The position numbers were made by a program, and so were the translations under genes. The notes beneath the pieces were generated by a model. The model made no database searches. It was given only the letters and a program-made list of their open reading frames with translations, and was not told the DNA's origin. From NCBI RefSeq assembly GCF_000272005.1, contig NZ_AKKU01000017.1:168931-232930 (forward strand): a stretch of DNA of 64,000 nt, given 5' to 3'. Source of the DNA: Alishewanella agri BL06. Its GTDB lineage: Bacteria > Pseudomonadota > Gammaproteobacteria > Enterobacterales > Alteromonadaceae. Each line of letters begins with the position of its first letter. Position 1 is the stretch's first letter. Shown here in pieces: positions 8,541-16,546 of the stretch.

Positions 8541-10105
8541 CCTGCGCAATCGCCGTTAATGTAATCCCATACAATAGCGGCGATTTGATTTGCAAGAAAT
8601 GGAGGCACCGCATTCCCGACTTGATGAAACTGTTCAGTCCTCGGCCCTTGGAAAAAATAGTTATCCGGAAATGTTTGTAGGCGTGCAGCTTCACGCACAG
8701 TCAAGCTACGACATTGCGCCGGGTCATAGTGAATAAAGTAATGACCGTCTTTTGAAATATGGCTAGTTATGGTGGTTGAGGGGCCGTTACGTGTTTGCAC
8801 CCGGAAGCGATCTGAAAACTTGCCACTTTCCCAATTCTTATGAGCCGGCGCCAAGCCCGGTAACAAGAATTCTGCATGTCCTTTTGGTGACTTATTACGT
8901 TGTTCGGCAAACACTGCCGCATAAGCATAGCGACCTAAATCGTCGATACGGTGCGAGCGGCTTTCATGATTTAACCAGACATCCAGGTTTTTATCCATTA
9001 ACCAGGTATCCAGTGGTGCAAAACCTGTCTCAGCATCATATTTTTTGGGGTAAACATTTGCACCGTAATCAGATAGCTCATGTAACTCAGTAGCTGTTTG
9101 CCGCAAACCAGCAGCAATATCTTGCATGGCGTAGTCAACAGCGCTGTCGGCAAGCTCATCTAATAACATACCTACATTTTCTGCCCATAATTGTGGAGAA
9201 TCAGGTTGTTTGCTTAAACGACTGCGAAGTTTGGGGAGTTCATGAATAGCATCCTCAACACTTACTTCAGCCTGTTTCAAAAGGTTCGGGATAGGTCTAT
9301 CCACATGATCTTCTCTTACACCGACCAAAATCACACGATGACGAGCCTGCGGAATACCATAATCTTCGGCTTTAATGATAAAAGAATTGGCATCCAGTTT
9401 GGCTGGATCATCATCGATGGAGAAAGATTGGTCCGACACCATCGAAAAGATTTTATACCTCACTCCATTAGAGACATCTGTAATTGCTCGCTCCGGACAA
9501 GCGAGGTCACGTAAAATCTCATGAAAAATAAGACCGTCATTTACTTTGGCAGACAGTAACCCCTTAACATTTTCCATGACAAACAAGGCCGGCTTGTATC
9601 TTTGAATGATGCGCAGGTACTCTTTGTATAAAAAGTGACGGTCGTCTCCTTCTGGTTTGTAGTTTGCTTTACCCCTGTTACGTGCTCTGCCAACCAGCGA
9701 ATAAGCCTGACAAGGTGGACCACCGATTAATACCCAGGGAATATTAGGTGTGCTGCCAAGCGCAGATGTTATAGCTTTGTCTAACTCGGCATTACCTTCT
9801 TCAGTGCCGAGTTCAATGCACAATGCTTCTTCGCCAGCTCTTTTCCATAAATCTTCGGAAGCTTCGCTGTAAGGCTCGGTTGTTTCGCCGTGGCAGTAGG
9901 AGTAATAGTCTGAAAGCAGCTCAGGTCGTTCCGACCGCAATAAACGATAAAACGCCCGAAGTCTTAAGGTTTTATGAGCAATAGGATCTTTTTCAGCGGA
10001 TACGACAATATGAAACGACTTGCCGTCATTAAACGCAGAGAAACCCTCGCCTAACCCCCCCGGTCCGGCGAATAGATCAACAACAGGAATTGAATTCCGT
10101 TTCAT
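8537..10105 (-). CDS. DNA (cytosine-5) methyltransferase
   Basis: The 522-residue enzyme shows all main C5-methylase motifs: motif I VDLFAGPGGLGEGF (9-22), catalytic motif IV GGPPCQAYS with Cys132, motif VI MENV (177-180), motif VIII QARHRVILVG, and the C-terminal LTVREAARLQTFPDNY and QVGNAVPP. A long insert between motifs I and IV makes it larger than Dcm. It probably methylates the sites guarded by the restriction-like operon next door, and vsr would repair its deamination products. The ATG at 10105 (preceded by TGAGGCTT) is preferred over a TTG three codons upstream. It is convergent with the AIPR gene, so methylase and effector genes have independent promoters. Target sequence cannot be read from the protein. 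Confidence 0.95.
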   Translation of the reverse strand: MKRNSIPVVDLFAGPGGLGEGFSAFNDGKSFHIVVSAEKDPIAHKTLRLRAFYRLLRSERPELLSDYYSYCHGETTEPYSEASEDLWKRAGEEALCIELGTEEGNAELDKAITSALGSTPNIPWVLIGGPPCQAYSLVGRARNRGKANYKPEGDDRHFLYKEYLRIIQRYKPALFVMENVKGLLSAKVNDGLIFHEILRDLACPERAITDVSNGVRYKIFSMVSDQSFSIDDDPAKLDANSFIIKAEDYGIPQARHRVILVGVREDHVDRPIPNLLKQAEVSVEDAIHELPKLRSRLSKQPDSPQLWAENVGMLLDELADSAVDYAMQDIAAGLRQTATELHELSDYGANVYPKKYDAETGFAPLDTWLMDKNLDVWLNHESRSHRIDDLGRYAYAAVFAEQRNKSPKGHAEFLLPGLAPAHKNWESGKFSDRFRVQTRNGPSTTITSHISKDGHYFIHYDPAQCRSLTVREAARLQTFPDNYFFQGPRTEQFHQVGNAVPPFLANQIAAIVWDYINGDCAG

Positions 10106-10211
10106 AAGCCTCAAAAAATAACATCAGACATACAACTAAGTGCAAGATTATATTCGGATAGCCAACGAGTTAACAGCTTTAAAATTCCCTTTAAGCTCTA
10201 CGCTGACATCG

Positions 10212-10439
10212 TCAACTTCGTAAAAAGCTCACTAACGCATCAATAGTATTATTCGCGCTGCCAATTGCATCAGTCACATCGAATGCCAGCCCTGAATCCA
10301 ACTCAACACCACCTTTACATACCGACCAGACAGATCCGCCACGCCAACGGTCCGGATTAACGTCAATAAAAATGGTGTAGCCGTTTACCTCTTCTTCATA
10401 AGGTAGCCGGATTTCCTCATTCTCAATAAACTTATGCAT
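10212..10439 (-). CDS. Small hypothetical protein (75 aa)
   Basis: I do not recognise this protein. The ATG at 10439 has GGGAG about ten bases upstream. The 75 residues are acidic and look globular (VNGYTIFIDVNPD, GGSVWSVCKGG), with no signal peptide or membrane segment. It lies at the right boundary of the defence island, after the methylase promoter. It could be cargo of the island or the first gene of the flanking chromosome. Base composition is intermediate. A real gene is likely because of the clear ribosome binding site and normal amino-acid composition. Confidence 0.6.
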   Translation of the reverse strand: MHKFIENEEIRLPYEEEVNGYTIFIDVNPDRWRGGSVWSVCKGGVELDSGLAFDVTDAIGSANNTIDALVSFLRS

Positions 10440-10586
10440 GTCACTGCTCCCGGTTATTTCAGTTCGTTGATTATTGAACAACCAGCAAGCTCAGGCCTCG
10501 GACGATAAGTCACATCAATGGAAAATTTACAGGTAAGATGCAGTTTGATTAAGGCATTTTTGATCGCGGTGTACGAAACAGATAAA

Positions 10587-11027
10587 CTACTCCGCCAAAT
10601 ACCGCTTTAACGTCTCCACCCGCTTGGGGCGGTTGAACAGGCCGTATAGCTCCAGCCAGTCGCTGGCGGGCATAAAGCAGATCTGGTTTTGCCAGTAGCA
10701 GCGTTCCGGGTGGAATGTCCATTCGATTAGCTTGCCTTGTTGTAGTACGGCAATGCCGGCCATCAGTTCAATATCACGCTGACCCGGCTGGCTAAAACGG
10801 GCAAAGTGGCGGGTAACAAAGTCGGGGTTAAAAGTCACGGCTTCTGGTTGATAATGCTGAGCTAACAGCTGGCAAATGGCGTCGAAATCCTGCTCGCGGC
10901 AAACCACGTCGATATCGCCCGGGTTCGCTTCCAGCCCCAATTGCCAGAGCAAACAACTGCCTCCAATCCCAAAGGGGTAAGGTTGTAGTAAAGTCGAAAG
11001 CTGCTGTAACTGCGCAGACAGGTTCAT
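10587..11027 (-). CDS. Nucleotidyltransferase-fold protein
   Basis: The 146-residue protein has the short nucleotidyltransferase signature GIGGSCLLWQLGL (20-32) followed by GDIDVVC (37-43), the G-S...D-x-D pattern of the pol-beta superfamily. A third carboxylate may lie in DIELMAG. The substrate is unknown; the DUF4269-like and aminoglycoside-transferase-like branches of the fold look similar at this level. The start codon overlaps the stop of the upstream gene by one base (TAATG), so the pair is an operon. No toxin or antitoxin partner features are seen, so a MNT-type antitoxin role is not favoured. Confidence 0.7.
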   Translation of the reverse strand: MNLSAQLQQLSTLLQPYPFGIGGSCLLWQLGLEANPGDIDVVCREQDFDAICQLLAQHYQPEAVTFNPDFVTRHFARFSQPGQRDIELMAGIAVLQQGKLIEWTFHPERCYWQNQICFMPASDWLELYGLFNRPKRVETLKRYLAE

Positions 11028-11581
11028 TAAAACGTCTCCAACTGCCGAATCAGGCTAACCAGATAAGCAATTTTCTCATTATTAAGCTGCCGGTAGTCAA
11101 AATACGGGCAAATCAACAGCCGTTGCCGCTTATCAATGGCAAACTCGGCATTTAGCCACTGCAACTGTGCCGCTAACCCCTGTTCCAGTAGCACTTTGGC
11201 AAAGGTGCGGCCGGCAATAATATGGATGCGATCTGTCACCGGCTCAAGCTGGGGTGCGGAAAATAATAGCGCGGTATCACTACCGTTTTGTAACAGCCGG
11301 CTATCGCGATAATCTTGCCAGCTGGCGGCATGCTGGTGGAATGTAAACAACGGCGTTTGTGGCAGCGCAAACAGCAGCTTGGCGTAAACATTAAATACTT
11401 TGCGCCAGCCATTGCCGCAGGCCTGATTGATCAGTGCGATTTCGCCGCGGCATAACGGCTGAACCTGAGCCAGCGCGTGATATTCCTGCATGGGTGGTCG
11501 GTTCGCGACATAAACCCGAAAACGGGCATCGGGATCACCCAAGCCATACTGGCTGGTCTGTAGTTGATTGGGCTGACTCAC
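11027..11581 (-). CDS. Hypothetical protein, probably DUF6942 family
   Basis: The conserved part contains VYVANRPPMQEY, ACGNGWRKVFNVYAKLLFALP and ICPYFDYRQLN. It recalls a cytoplasmic family of about 170-200 residues in Shewanella and Alteromonas relatives (DUF6942); this match is from memory. The frame stays open upstream to about 11950, but that part runs over the start of the divergent peptidase gene and looks non-coding. I chose GTG 11581, giving 184 residues, because it falls just before conserved-looking sequence; no strong ribosome binding site supports it. It is followed immediately by the nucleotidyltransferase-fold gene through a TAATG junction. Function is unknown. Confidence 0.6.
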   Translation of the reverse strand: MSQPNQLQTSQYGLGDPDARFRVYVANRPPMQEYHALAQVQPLCRGEIALINQACGNGWRKVFNVYAKLLFALPQTPLFTFHQHAASWQDYRDSRLLQNGSDTALLFSAPQLEPVTDRIHIIAGRTFAKVLLEQGLAAQLQWLNAEFAIDKRQRLLICPYFDYRQLNNEKIAYLVSLIRQLETF

Positions 11582-11834
11582 TATGGGCTGTCTGATATCC
11601 GGCGTTACAACGGCCGGCAGTATAGCAAAATCCCCGGGGCGTGTTGACGTTTGCTGCTTGTTATTGCAGCCGTTTAGTTGGTGTTTATACAACGCAGCCG
11701 GAATATAAAGCCAGCAGCAACAGGGCCAGGCGGCATTTCCGACTAACACGCCACCCACTGCGGCAAAACAGCTTGGGCCGGCCTGCACTTGTGCTAACAT
11801 CGTTGCGACAATAAAAAAACAACCGGAGTCCAAA

Positions 11835-13862
11835 ATGAAAAAACTACAGCAACTCTGGCTGTTACTTCTGTGGCTACCGCTGGCGGCATTGGCCAGCAGC
11901 GAACAGGATAACAGCTTAAGTGTCGAGCGGATGTGGCAACTGGAGCGCATAGGCAGCCCGGTAGCGTCTGCTGATGGTAAGTTTATCGTTGCCCCTGTTA
12001 CCCGCTTTGATGTGAAAGCCGATCAGGGCCATACCCGTTTATGGTTATTTGATGATAAGGGCCAACAACGGCCACTCACTGCCGACGGCATGCGTGCCAG
12101 CGAAGCGACTTTTTCACCGGATGGCAAAACCCTGGCCTTTATCAGCCAGCGTAATAAAGATGAAGCCGGCCAGATTTATCTGCTGCCACTAACCACACCA
12201 GGTGAAGCCCAGCGCTTAACCGAAGTGCCAACCGGGGTTTATGGCATTAAATGGGTAGGTGAGCATCTGTATTTTATCAGCCGCGTTTGGCCGGGTAAAA
12301 ACTGGGAAGAAATGGCGGCAGAGTTAAAAGCCAACAAAGACAAAAAAGTCTCGGCCTGGCAGTGGAATGCCTTACCTTATTCGCAATTTGACCACTGGAT
12401 TGATGAAAACCGTCAGGCTCATGTGTTCCGTATCCCGGCCAAGGGTGGTGATGTTGAGCCGGTAACCCAGAAATTTGGCCGCGAGCTGCCGCGTTCCAGC
12501 CAGAGTGCCAGCAGCTACGACGTGCACCCGCAAGAGCGTTTTATTGCCTTTAATGCCAATGGCTCTGAGAACAGCGTTGATCCGAAAATTGATATTTTCC
12601 TGGCCACAATTGGCAGCGATAACGCGGAAAATATTACCCCGGATAACCAGGCGCCGGACAGCAGCCCGACTTTTAGCCCGGATGGCAAGAGTCTGGCCTT
12701 TAGCCGGCAAAAAATTCACGGTTTTTATGCCGATACGGCGCGGTTGATGGTTTACGATTTGGCAGCAAAAACCAGCCGCGAACTGACCAGCAACTGGGAT
12801 CGCTCAGTCAGCAATTTTGTCTGGAGCAACGATAGCCGCAGCTTCTTCGCCAGTATTGACGACGCCGGTACCAGCCGTTTGTATCAAATTGATGCCCGCA
12901 GTGGCAAAGAGCGCGCCATTACCAAAGATACCAGCTTTAACAGCCCGGCTTTGGCCGGCAATATGCTGGTGGCGACTAACGAAAGCTTCCTATACCCGGC
13001 ACGGCTGGTGAAGGTAGATATCCGTAACGGTCGCACTACCCGTCTGGACAGCTTTAATGATGAGCTGCTGGCAAAAACTGAGTTCGGTAGTTACGAATCC
13101 GTAACCTATAAAGGTGCTGATGGTAATGATATTCAGATGTGGGTACATTACCCGGCCGGCTTTGATAAGTCGAAAAAGTATCCGCTGTTCCTGCTAATCC
13201 ATGGCGGCCCGCATAATGCGATCACCGACAGTTTTAGCTACCGCTGGAATGCGCAAACCTTCTCTTCCTGGGGTTATGTTACCGCCTGGCCTAACTTCCA
13301 TGGCTCCAGTGGCTTTGGCCAGGATTTTGCCGATGCGATTAACCCGGATTGGCGCACCAAGCCATTGGCTGATATTCAGGCCGCGACAGCCTGGTTCCAG
13401 AATCAGCCCTGGATTGATACCGAACGTATGGTAGCAGGTGGCGCCAGCTATGGCGGTTATCTGACTTCCATTTTGCTGGGTACCGAGCATCCGTTTAAAG
13501 CCTTGCTGATCCATGCTGCCGTGTACAATATGTACTCACAGATGGCAGCTGACTTTGCGGTGCACTCTACCCGTTTTGGCAATTTCTGGGATAACCCGGA
13601 AATTTATAAATCGATTTCACCACACTATGCTGCCGGCAACTTTAATACGCCAACGCTGGTGATCCATGGTCAGTTAGATTACCGGGTACCGGTTGGCCAG
13701 GGCTTTGAGTTGTTCCGTACTCTGCAAAGTCGTGGTGTCGAGTCACGCATGATCTATTTCCCGGATGAGAACCACTGGATCTTAAAGCCTAATAATTCAA
13801 TTTATTGGTATAACCAGGTGAAAGACTGGATGACCCGCTTTGCCGAGCCGGGCGCCCGTTAA
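11835..13862 (+). CDS. S9 family peptidase (prolyl oligopeptidase / dipeptidyl aminopeptidase type), exported
   Basis: The 675-residue protein begins with a signal peptide (about residues 1-20, ending LAALASS). It continues with a beta-propeller-like N-terminal region containing repeated FSPDGK segments, then a C-terminal alpha/beta-hydrolase domain. The catalytic triad is readable: Ser538 in GGASYGGY, Asp615 in QLDYRVP and His647 in DENHW. Such enzymes cleave oligopeptides, often after proline, in the periplasm. The ATG at 11835 follows CCGGAGTCCAAA. It is divergent from the 11027-11581 gene and ends in a strong terminator, so it is probably monocistronic. Confidence 0.93.
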   Translation: MKKLQQLWLLLLWLPLAALASSEQDNSLSVERMWQLERIGSPVASADGKFIVAPVTRFDVKADQGHTRLWLFDDKGQQRPLTADGMRASEATFSPDGKTLAFISQRNKDEAGQIYLLPLTTPGEAQRLTEVPTGVYGIKWVGEHLYFISRVWPGKNWEEMAAELKANKDKKVSAWQWNALPYSQFDHWIDENRQAHVFRIPAKGGDVEPVTQKFGRELPRSSQSASSYDVHPQERFIAFNANGSENSVDPKIDIFLATIGSDNAENITPDNQAPDSSPTFSPDGKSLAFSRQKIHGFYADTARLMVYDLAAKTSRELTSNWDRSVSNFVWSNDSRSFFASIDDAGTSRLYQIDARSGKERAITKDTSFNSPALAGNMLVATNESFLYPARLVKVDIRNGRTTRLDSFNDELLAKTEFGSYESVTYKGADGNDIQMWVHYPAGFDKSKKYPLFLLIHGGPHNAITDSFSYRWNAQTFSSWGYVTAWPNFHGSSGFGQDFADAINPDWRTKPLADIQAATAWFQNQPWIDTERMVAGGASYGGYLTSILLGTEHPFKALLIHAAVYNMYSQMAADFAVHSTRFGNFWDNPEIYKSISPHYAAGNFNTPTLVIHGQLDYRVPVGQGFELFRTLQSRGVESRMIYFPDENHWILKPNNSIYWYNQVKDWMTRFAEPGAR

Positions 13863-13884
13863 GCCCAGCGTAACTTTTGTCAGA

Positions 13885-13908
13885 AACGCAGCTTCGGCTG
13901 CGTTTTTT
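13885..13908 (+). terminator. Rho-independent terminator of the S9 peptidase gene
   Basis: An 8-bp stem (AACGCAGC / GCTGCGTT) closed by a TTCG tetraloop is followed by a T run. It lies 22 bases after the peptidase stop codon. Confidence 0.92.
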
Positions 13909-13976
13909 ATGCTGCCAGACGGCTTGTTTTTCAGCCGCCGCTGCATAACAATCAGACAACTGAATAGGAGATCACG

Positions 13977-14375
13977 ATGTTAAAACCATTAATTTGTGCC
14001 CTCAGCCTGGCCTTTGCCAGCTCAGCCGTGGTGCAGGCCGATACCGCTGTCACCTTTGGTGACGCAGTAAATAAACAGCAGGTGACCGCCGTCGCTGCTA
14101 TCCTGGCCAAGCCAGCAACTTATCTGGAACAACAGGTTACAGTAGTAGGAGAAGTCACTGGGGTTTGCAGCAAACAACATTGCTGGATGACGCTGGCCAC
14201 CGCCGAGAACGAGCCGCGTTTTCGGATCAAGGTTCGCGATGGCGAGATGGTATTTCCGTTAAGTGCTAAGGGTAAAACCGCCTACGCTACTGGCGTGGTT
14301 AAGGTTTGGCCACAGGGCGAAGGGCAACCGGATGCCTATCAGTTAGTGCCCAGCGCTGTCGAGATTGCCGAATAA
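13977..14375 (+). CDS. Exported DUF4920 domain protein
   Basis: This 132-residue protein has a signal peptide cleaved near VVQA-DT (residue 21). The rest is one small domain with GEVTGVCSKQHCWMTL, the paired-cysteine C-x5-CWM pattern of DUF4920. The fold is thought to be OB-like, and the cysteines may bind a metal or form a disulfide. ATG 13977 follows AATAGGAGATCACG, a strong ribosome binding site. It was convergent with dsbA before the IS element landed between them; that neighbour may be relevant since the protein is periplasmic and has a conserved cysteine pair. Function is unknown. Confidence 0.85.
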   Translation: MLKPLICALSLAFASSAVVQADTAVTFGDAVNKQQVTAVAAILAKPATYLEQQVTVVGEVTGVCSKQHCWMTLATAENEPRFRIKVRDGEMVFPLSAKGKTAYATGVVKVWPQGEGQPDAYQLVPSAVEIAE

Positions 14376-14390
14376 TAAAGTAAAAAGGCC

Positions 14391-14401
14391 GGCTATTGCC
14401 G
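14391..14401. repeat. Left target-site duplication of the IS element (11 bp)
   Basis: GGCTATTGCCG occurs here and again at 15833-15843, directly outside the element ends. An 11-bp duplication fits the IS4 family. An intact perfect duplication suggests recent insertion. Confidence 0.92.
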
Positions 14402-14418
14402 TAATGCCGATCAGTTAA
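14402..14418 (+). repeat. IS left inverted repeat (IRL)
   Basis: The 17 bases TAATGCCGATCAGTTAA match the complement of 15816-15832 at 16 positions; the mismatch is the A at the ninth base. Confidence 0.88.
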
Positions 14419-14463
14419 TAGCTTTTCAGATCGGTTGACCGATCCAGTAGTTGGTATATAAAG

Positions 14464-14494
14464 GCCTACAGAATGAACTCTGTAGGCTTTTTTT
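14464..14494 (+). terminator. Hairpin terminator abutting the transposase start codon
   Basis: A 9-bp perfect stem (GCCTACAGA / TCTGTAGGC) with a 6-base loop is followed by seven T residues, and the transposase ATG begins at the next base. Read-through from outside would end here. The only Shine-Dalgarno-like bases (TAGG, 14483-14486) lie in the 3' arm, so the hairpin would also hide the ribosome binding site in long transcripts. Confidence 0.85.
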
Positions 14495-15823
14495 ATGCAT
14501 ATTAGCCAAGCGCTGGAAACCGTTTTAGTAAATAGTCATACCGTTGACTTTGATAGTTTGTCAGATGTTTTAGACCCTGGACTTATTGAAACAGGGCTTA
14601 GCATTGCCGGTGTATCCACGATCAGAACTCGCCGTCTTCCCATGGAGCAAATGGTATGGGCAGTACTGGGTATGGCCCTGTTTCGTAATATGTCTATAAA
14701 ACAGCTTGTATCTCAGATGGATATCTTGTTGCCAGGCAAAGTACCTTATGTTGCGCCAAGTGCCGTCGTACAGGCCAGGCAGCGTTTAGGCTACGAAGCG
14801 ATAGAGCATATATTTAATCTCACCGCTGGACATTGGAATCAGCAAGCTGACCATCCCAATTGGTGCGGATTAACGCTATTAGGTGTGGATGGTGTCGTGT
14901 TTCGCACCGAAGATACACCCGAGAATAGTGCCGCATTCGCCAGAACGAAGTCGCACACGGGAGAAGCCTGCTACCCACAAATTCGAATGGTATGTCAGAT
15001 GGAGTTAACGAGCCATTTGCTCACCGCCAGCCGGTTTGACAGTGTTGATACTAATGAGATGATTTTAGCTGAGGACCTAATCCCTCATACCAGTGATAAC
15101 TCTCTGACAATATTCGATAAGGGGTTTTACTCACTGGGTTTGCTTTATAAGTGGCAAAGCACAGGTGAACAACGCCATTGGTTACTGCCATTGAAGAAGC
15201 ATACACAGTATGAAGTCATTCGGTCATTGGGCAAACAGGATCAACTGGTACGACTGACAACGACGCCCCAATCACGCAAGAAATTCGCAGACTTACCGCA
15301 TACGATTGAAGCGAGATTGCTGACTAAAACCATTAAAGACAAAGAAGTCAAAATACTCTGCTCTTTGGTAGACCCGATGCGTTTTCCTGCCGCTGACATT
15401 GTTGATTTATACTCGACCCGCTGGGAAATCGAACTGGGCTTCAGGGAAATAAAGCAGTCAATGTTGCAGAATACCTACACACTGCGCTCAAGAAAACCAG
15501 ATATGGTGAAACAAGAGCTGTGGGGAGTATTGCTGGCCTATAACTTGATCCGGTATCAGATGGTACTTATGGCTGCCTCGTTAGGAAAAGATATCACGCC
15601 AAGTCAGCTGAGCTTCAAAGAATCAGCAAGTTACATCGTATTCCAGTTAGCGACATTACCCTATGTTGCGCCAGGAAGAGTCCCACGGGTAGTGATGAAT
15701 ATTACCGAAATGGCGTCTTACTTCTTACTACCTGGACGACGAGAGCGATGTTACCCACGGTGTATAAAGTCGAGTAAGCAGAAATACCCTGTTAGAAAGA
15801 AAAATGCCGGTCAGCTTAACTGA
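14495..15823 (+). CDS. IS4-family transposase
   Basis: The 442-residue transposase has the DDE catalytic triad: Asp132 in LLGVDGVVF, Asp208 in TIFDKGF and Glu313 in the IS4 signature Y306-x2-R309-x3-E313-x6-K320. This chemistry excises and reinserts the element. Length and motif spacing are normal and there is no frameshift, so it may be active. The ATG follows a terminator hairpin with no spacer. The TGA stop lies within the right-end hairpin and inverted repeat, so nearly every base of the element is in use. Confidence 0.95.
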   Translation: MHISQALETVLVNSHTVDFDSLSDVLDPGLIETGLSIAGVSTIRTRRLPMEQMVWAVLGMALFRNMSIKQLVSQMDILLPGKVPYVAPSAVVQARQRLGYEAIEHIFNLTAGHWNQQADHPNWCGLTLLGVDGVVFRTEDTPENSAAFARTKSHTGEACYPQIRMVCQMELTSHLLTASRFDSVDTNEMILAEDLIPHTSDNSLTIFDKGFYSLGLLYKWQSTGEQRHWLLPLKKHTQYEVIRSLGKQDQLVRLTTTPQSRKKFADLPHTIEARLLTKTIKDKEVKILCSLVDPMRFPAADIVDLYSTRWEIELGFREIKQSMLQNTYTLRSRKPDMVKQELWGVLLAYNLIRYQMVLMAASLGKDITPSQLSFKESASYIVFQLATLPYVAPGRVPRVVMNITEMASYFLLPGRRERCYPRCIKSSKQKYPVRKKNAGQLN

Positions 15824-15831
15824 CCGGCATT
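15800..15831 (-). terminator. IS right-end terminator, now downstream of dsbA
   Basis: A perfect 12-bp stem (AATGCCGGTCAG at 15803-15814, CTGACCGGCATT at 15820-15831) with a 5-base loop is followed on the minus strand by a T5 run (A5 at 15800-15804 on the plus strand). It would stop dsbA transcripts entering the element and replaces the dsbA terminator that the insertion split. The outer arm is part of the right inverted repeat. Confidence 0.85.
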
Positions 15832-15832
15832 A
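15816..15832 (-). repeat. IS right inverted repeat (IRR)
   Basis: TTAACTGACCGGCATTA is the one-mismatch complement of the left end (14402-14418). It overlaps the transposase stop codon and the right-end terminator hairpin. Confidence 0.88.
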
Positions 15833-15843
15833 GGCTATTGCCG
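15833..15843. repeat. Right target-site duplication of the IS element (11 bp)
   Basis: GGCTATTGCCG is identical to 14391-14401. Confidence 0.92.
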
Positions 15844-15864
15844 GCCCAATAACCAAAGAACAAC

Positions 15865-16500
15865 TTATTCTTTACTCAGCAAATATTCTACCAGCTGTTG
15901 TAAATCCTGCTGCAGATTACGCTGGTTAAGGCTTTCGTTCAGAATCTTATATTTTCCGTTTACCACCAGCATCGGCACGCCGGTAAGTACCCGACGCTCG
16001 CTCAGCTCCTGCTGCTCTTTCATCATTTGGTTAACGGCACCACGCACACCAAAGCTACGCATCGCTTTGTCATAGGTTTCACCGTCGATATCATGAATCA
16101 GCACCAAGCTGCGGATGTCGTTCTCAGAGCGAAACGGCACCCGGCTCTGATGAATTTGATTAAAGATCGCCGTAGACACCTGGTCGCCTTTACCCAGGTT
16201 TTTGGCAACAACATAAGCTCGTGCCAGCGCATTTTGGATTTCCGGCGATGCTGCACGTATAAAATCGACATGGGATTTCTTAAGCTCTGTTCCCTCGGGT
16301 AATGATTTCGCTAAGCTCTGCACTATAGGCTCAAACGAATAACAGCCACCACAGTAAAATGAAAAATATTCTTTCACTTCTGGTTTAGCAGTTTTCTGTT
16401 CTGCAATCACTTCATAATGTTTGCCGGCCTGAAAATTACTGGCCATGGCAGATAAGGGTAACAACACAGCTGCAGCAGCAGCTACAAACCACTTTTTCAT
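15865..16500 (-). CDS. dsbA: Thiol:disulfide interchange protein DsbA
   Basis: DsbA introduces disulfide bonds into proteins in the periplasm and is reoxidised by DsbB. The 211-residue precursor has a signal peptide ending at SAMA-SN (residue 20). The active site is C50-G-G-C53 in FSFYCGGCY; the dipeptide between the cysteines is GG rather than the PH of E. coli, which should alter redox potential. The cis-proline loop is TGVP. ATG 16500 is preceded by GAGG at good spacing. It lies downstream of srkA, as in many gammaproteobacteria where the kinase and dsbA are neighbours. Its original terminator was interrupted by the IS element. Confidence 0.95.
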   Translation of the reverse strand: MKKWFVAAAAAVLLPLSAMASNFQAGKHYEVIAEQKTAKPEVKEYFSFYCGGCYSFEPIVQSLAKSLPEGTELKKSHVDFIRAASPEIQNALARAYVVAKNLGKGDQVSTAIFNQIHQSRVPFRSENDIRSLVLIHDIDGETYDKAMRSFGVRGAVNQMMKEQQELSERRVLTGVPMLVVNGKYKILNESLNQRNLQQDLQQLVEYLLSKE

Positions 16501-16546
16501 TCTTTAACCTCTGGTTAGTCGGAGTTTGTCCAAGCTTATCAAATTC

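Larger units (their letters stand above)
14402..15832 (+). mobile_element. Complete IS4-family insertion sequence, 1431 bp
   Basis: The element is bounded by terminal inverted repeats: TAATGCCGATCAGTTAA on the left and its complement with one mismatch on the right. Perfect 11-bp direct repeats lie outside. It encodes one intact DDE transposase. Removing the element and one repeat restores GGCCGGC-TATT-GCCGGCC with A5 on its left. That is a perfect hairpin that would terminate dsbA on the minus strand. The element thus split a terminator. It carries its own hairpin terminators near both ends, each facing incoming transcription. Confidence 0.93.

Noticed and set aside
10587..11581. Nucleotidyltransferase-fold protein plus neighbour as a MNT/HEPN toxin-antitoxin pair
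   Set aside because: The partner lacks the HEPN R-x4-6-H motif and resembles a conserved hypothetical family, so a toxin-antitoxin reading is not supported.
11582..11950. N-terminal extension of the 11027 minus-strand gene
   Set aside because: It overlaps the start and ribosome site of the S9 peptidase gene, and the predicted peptide is rich in Cys and Ser with no domain, so it is probably non-coding.
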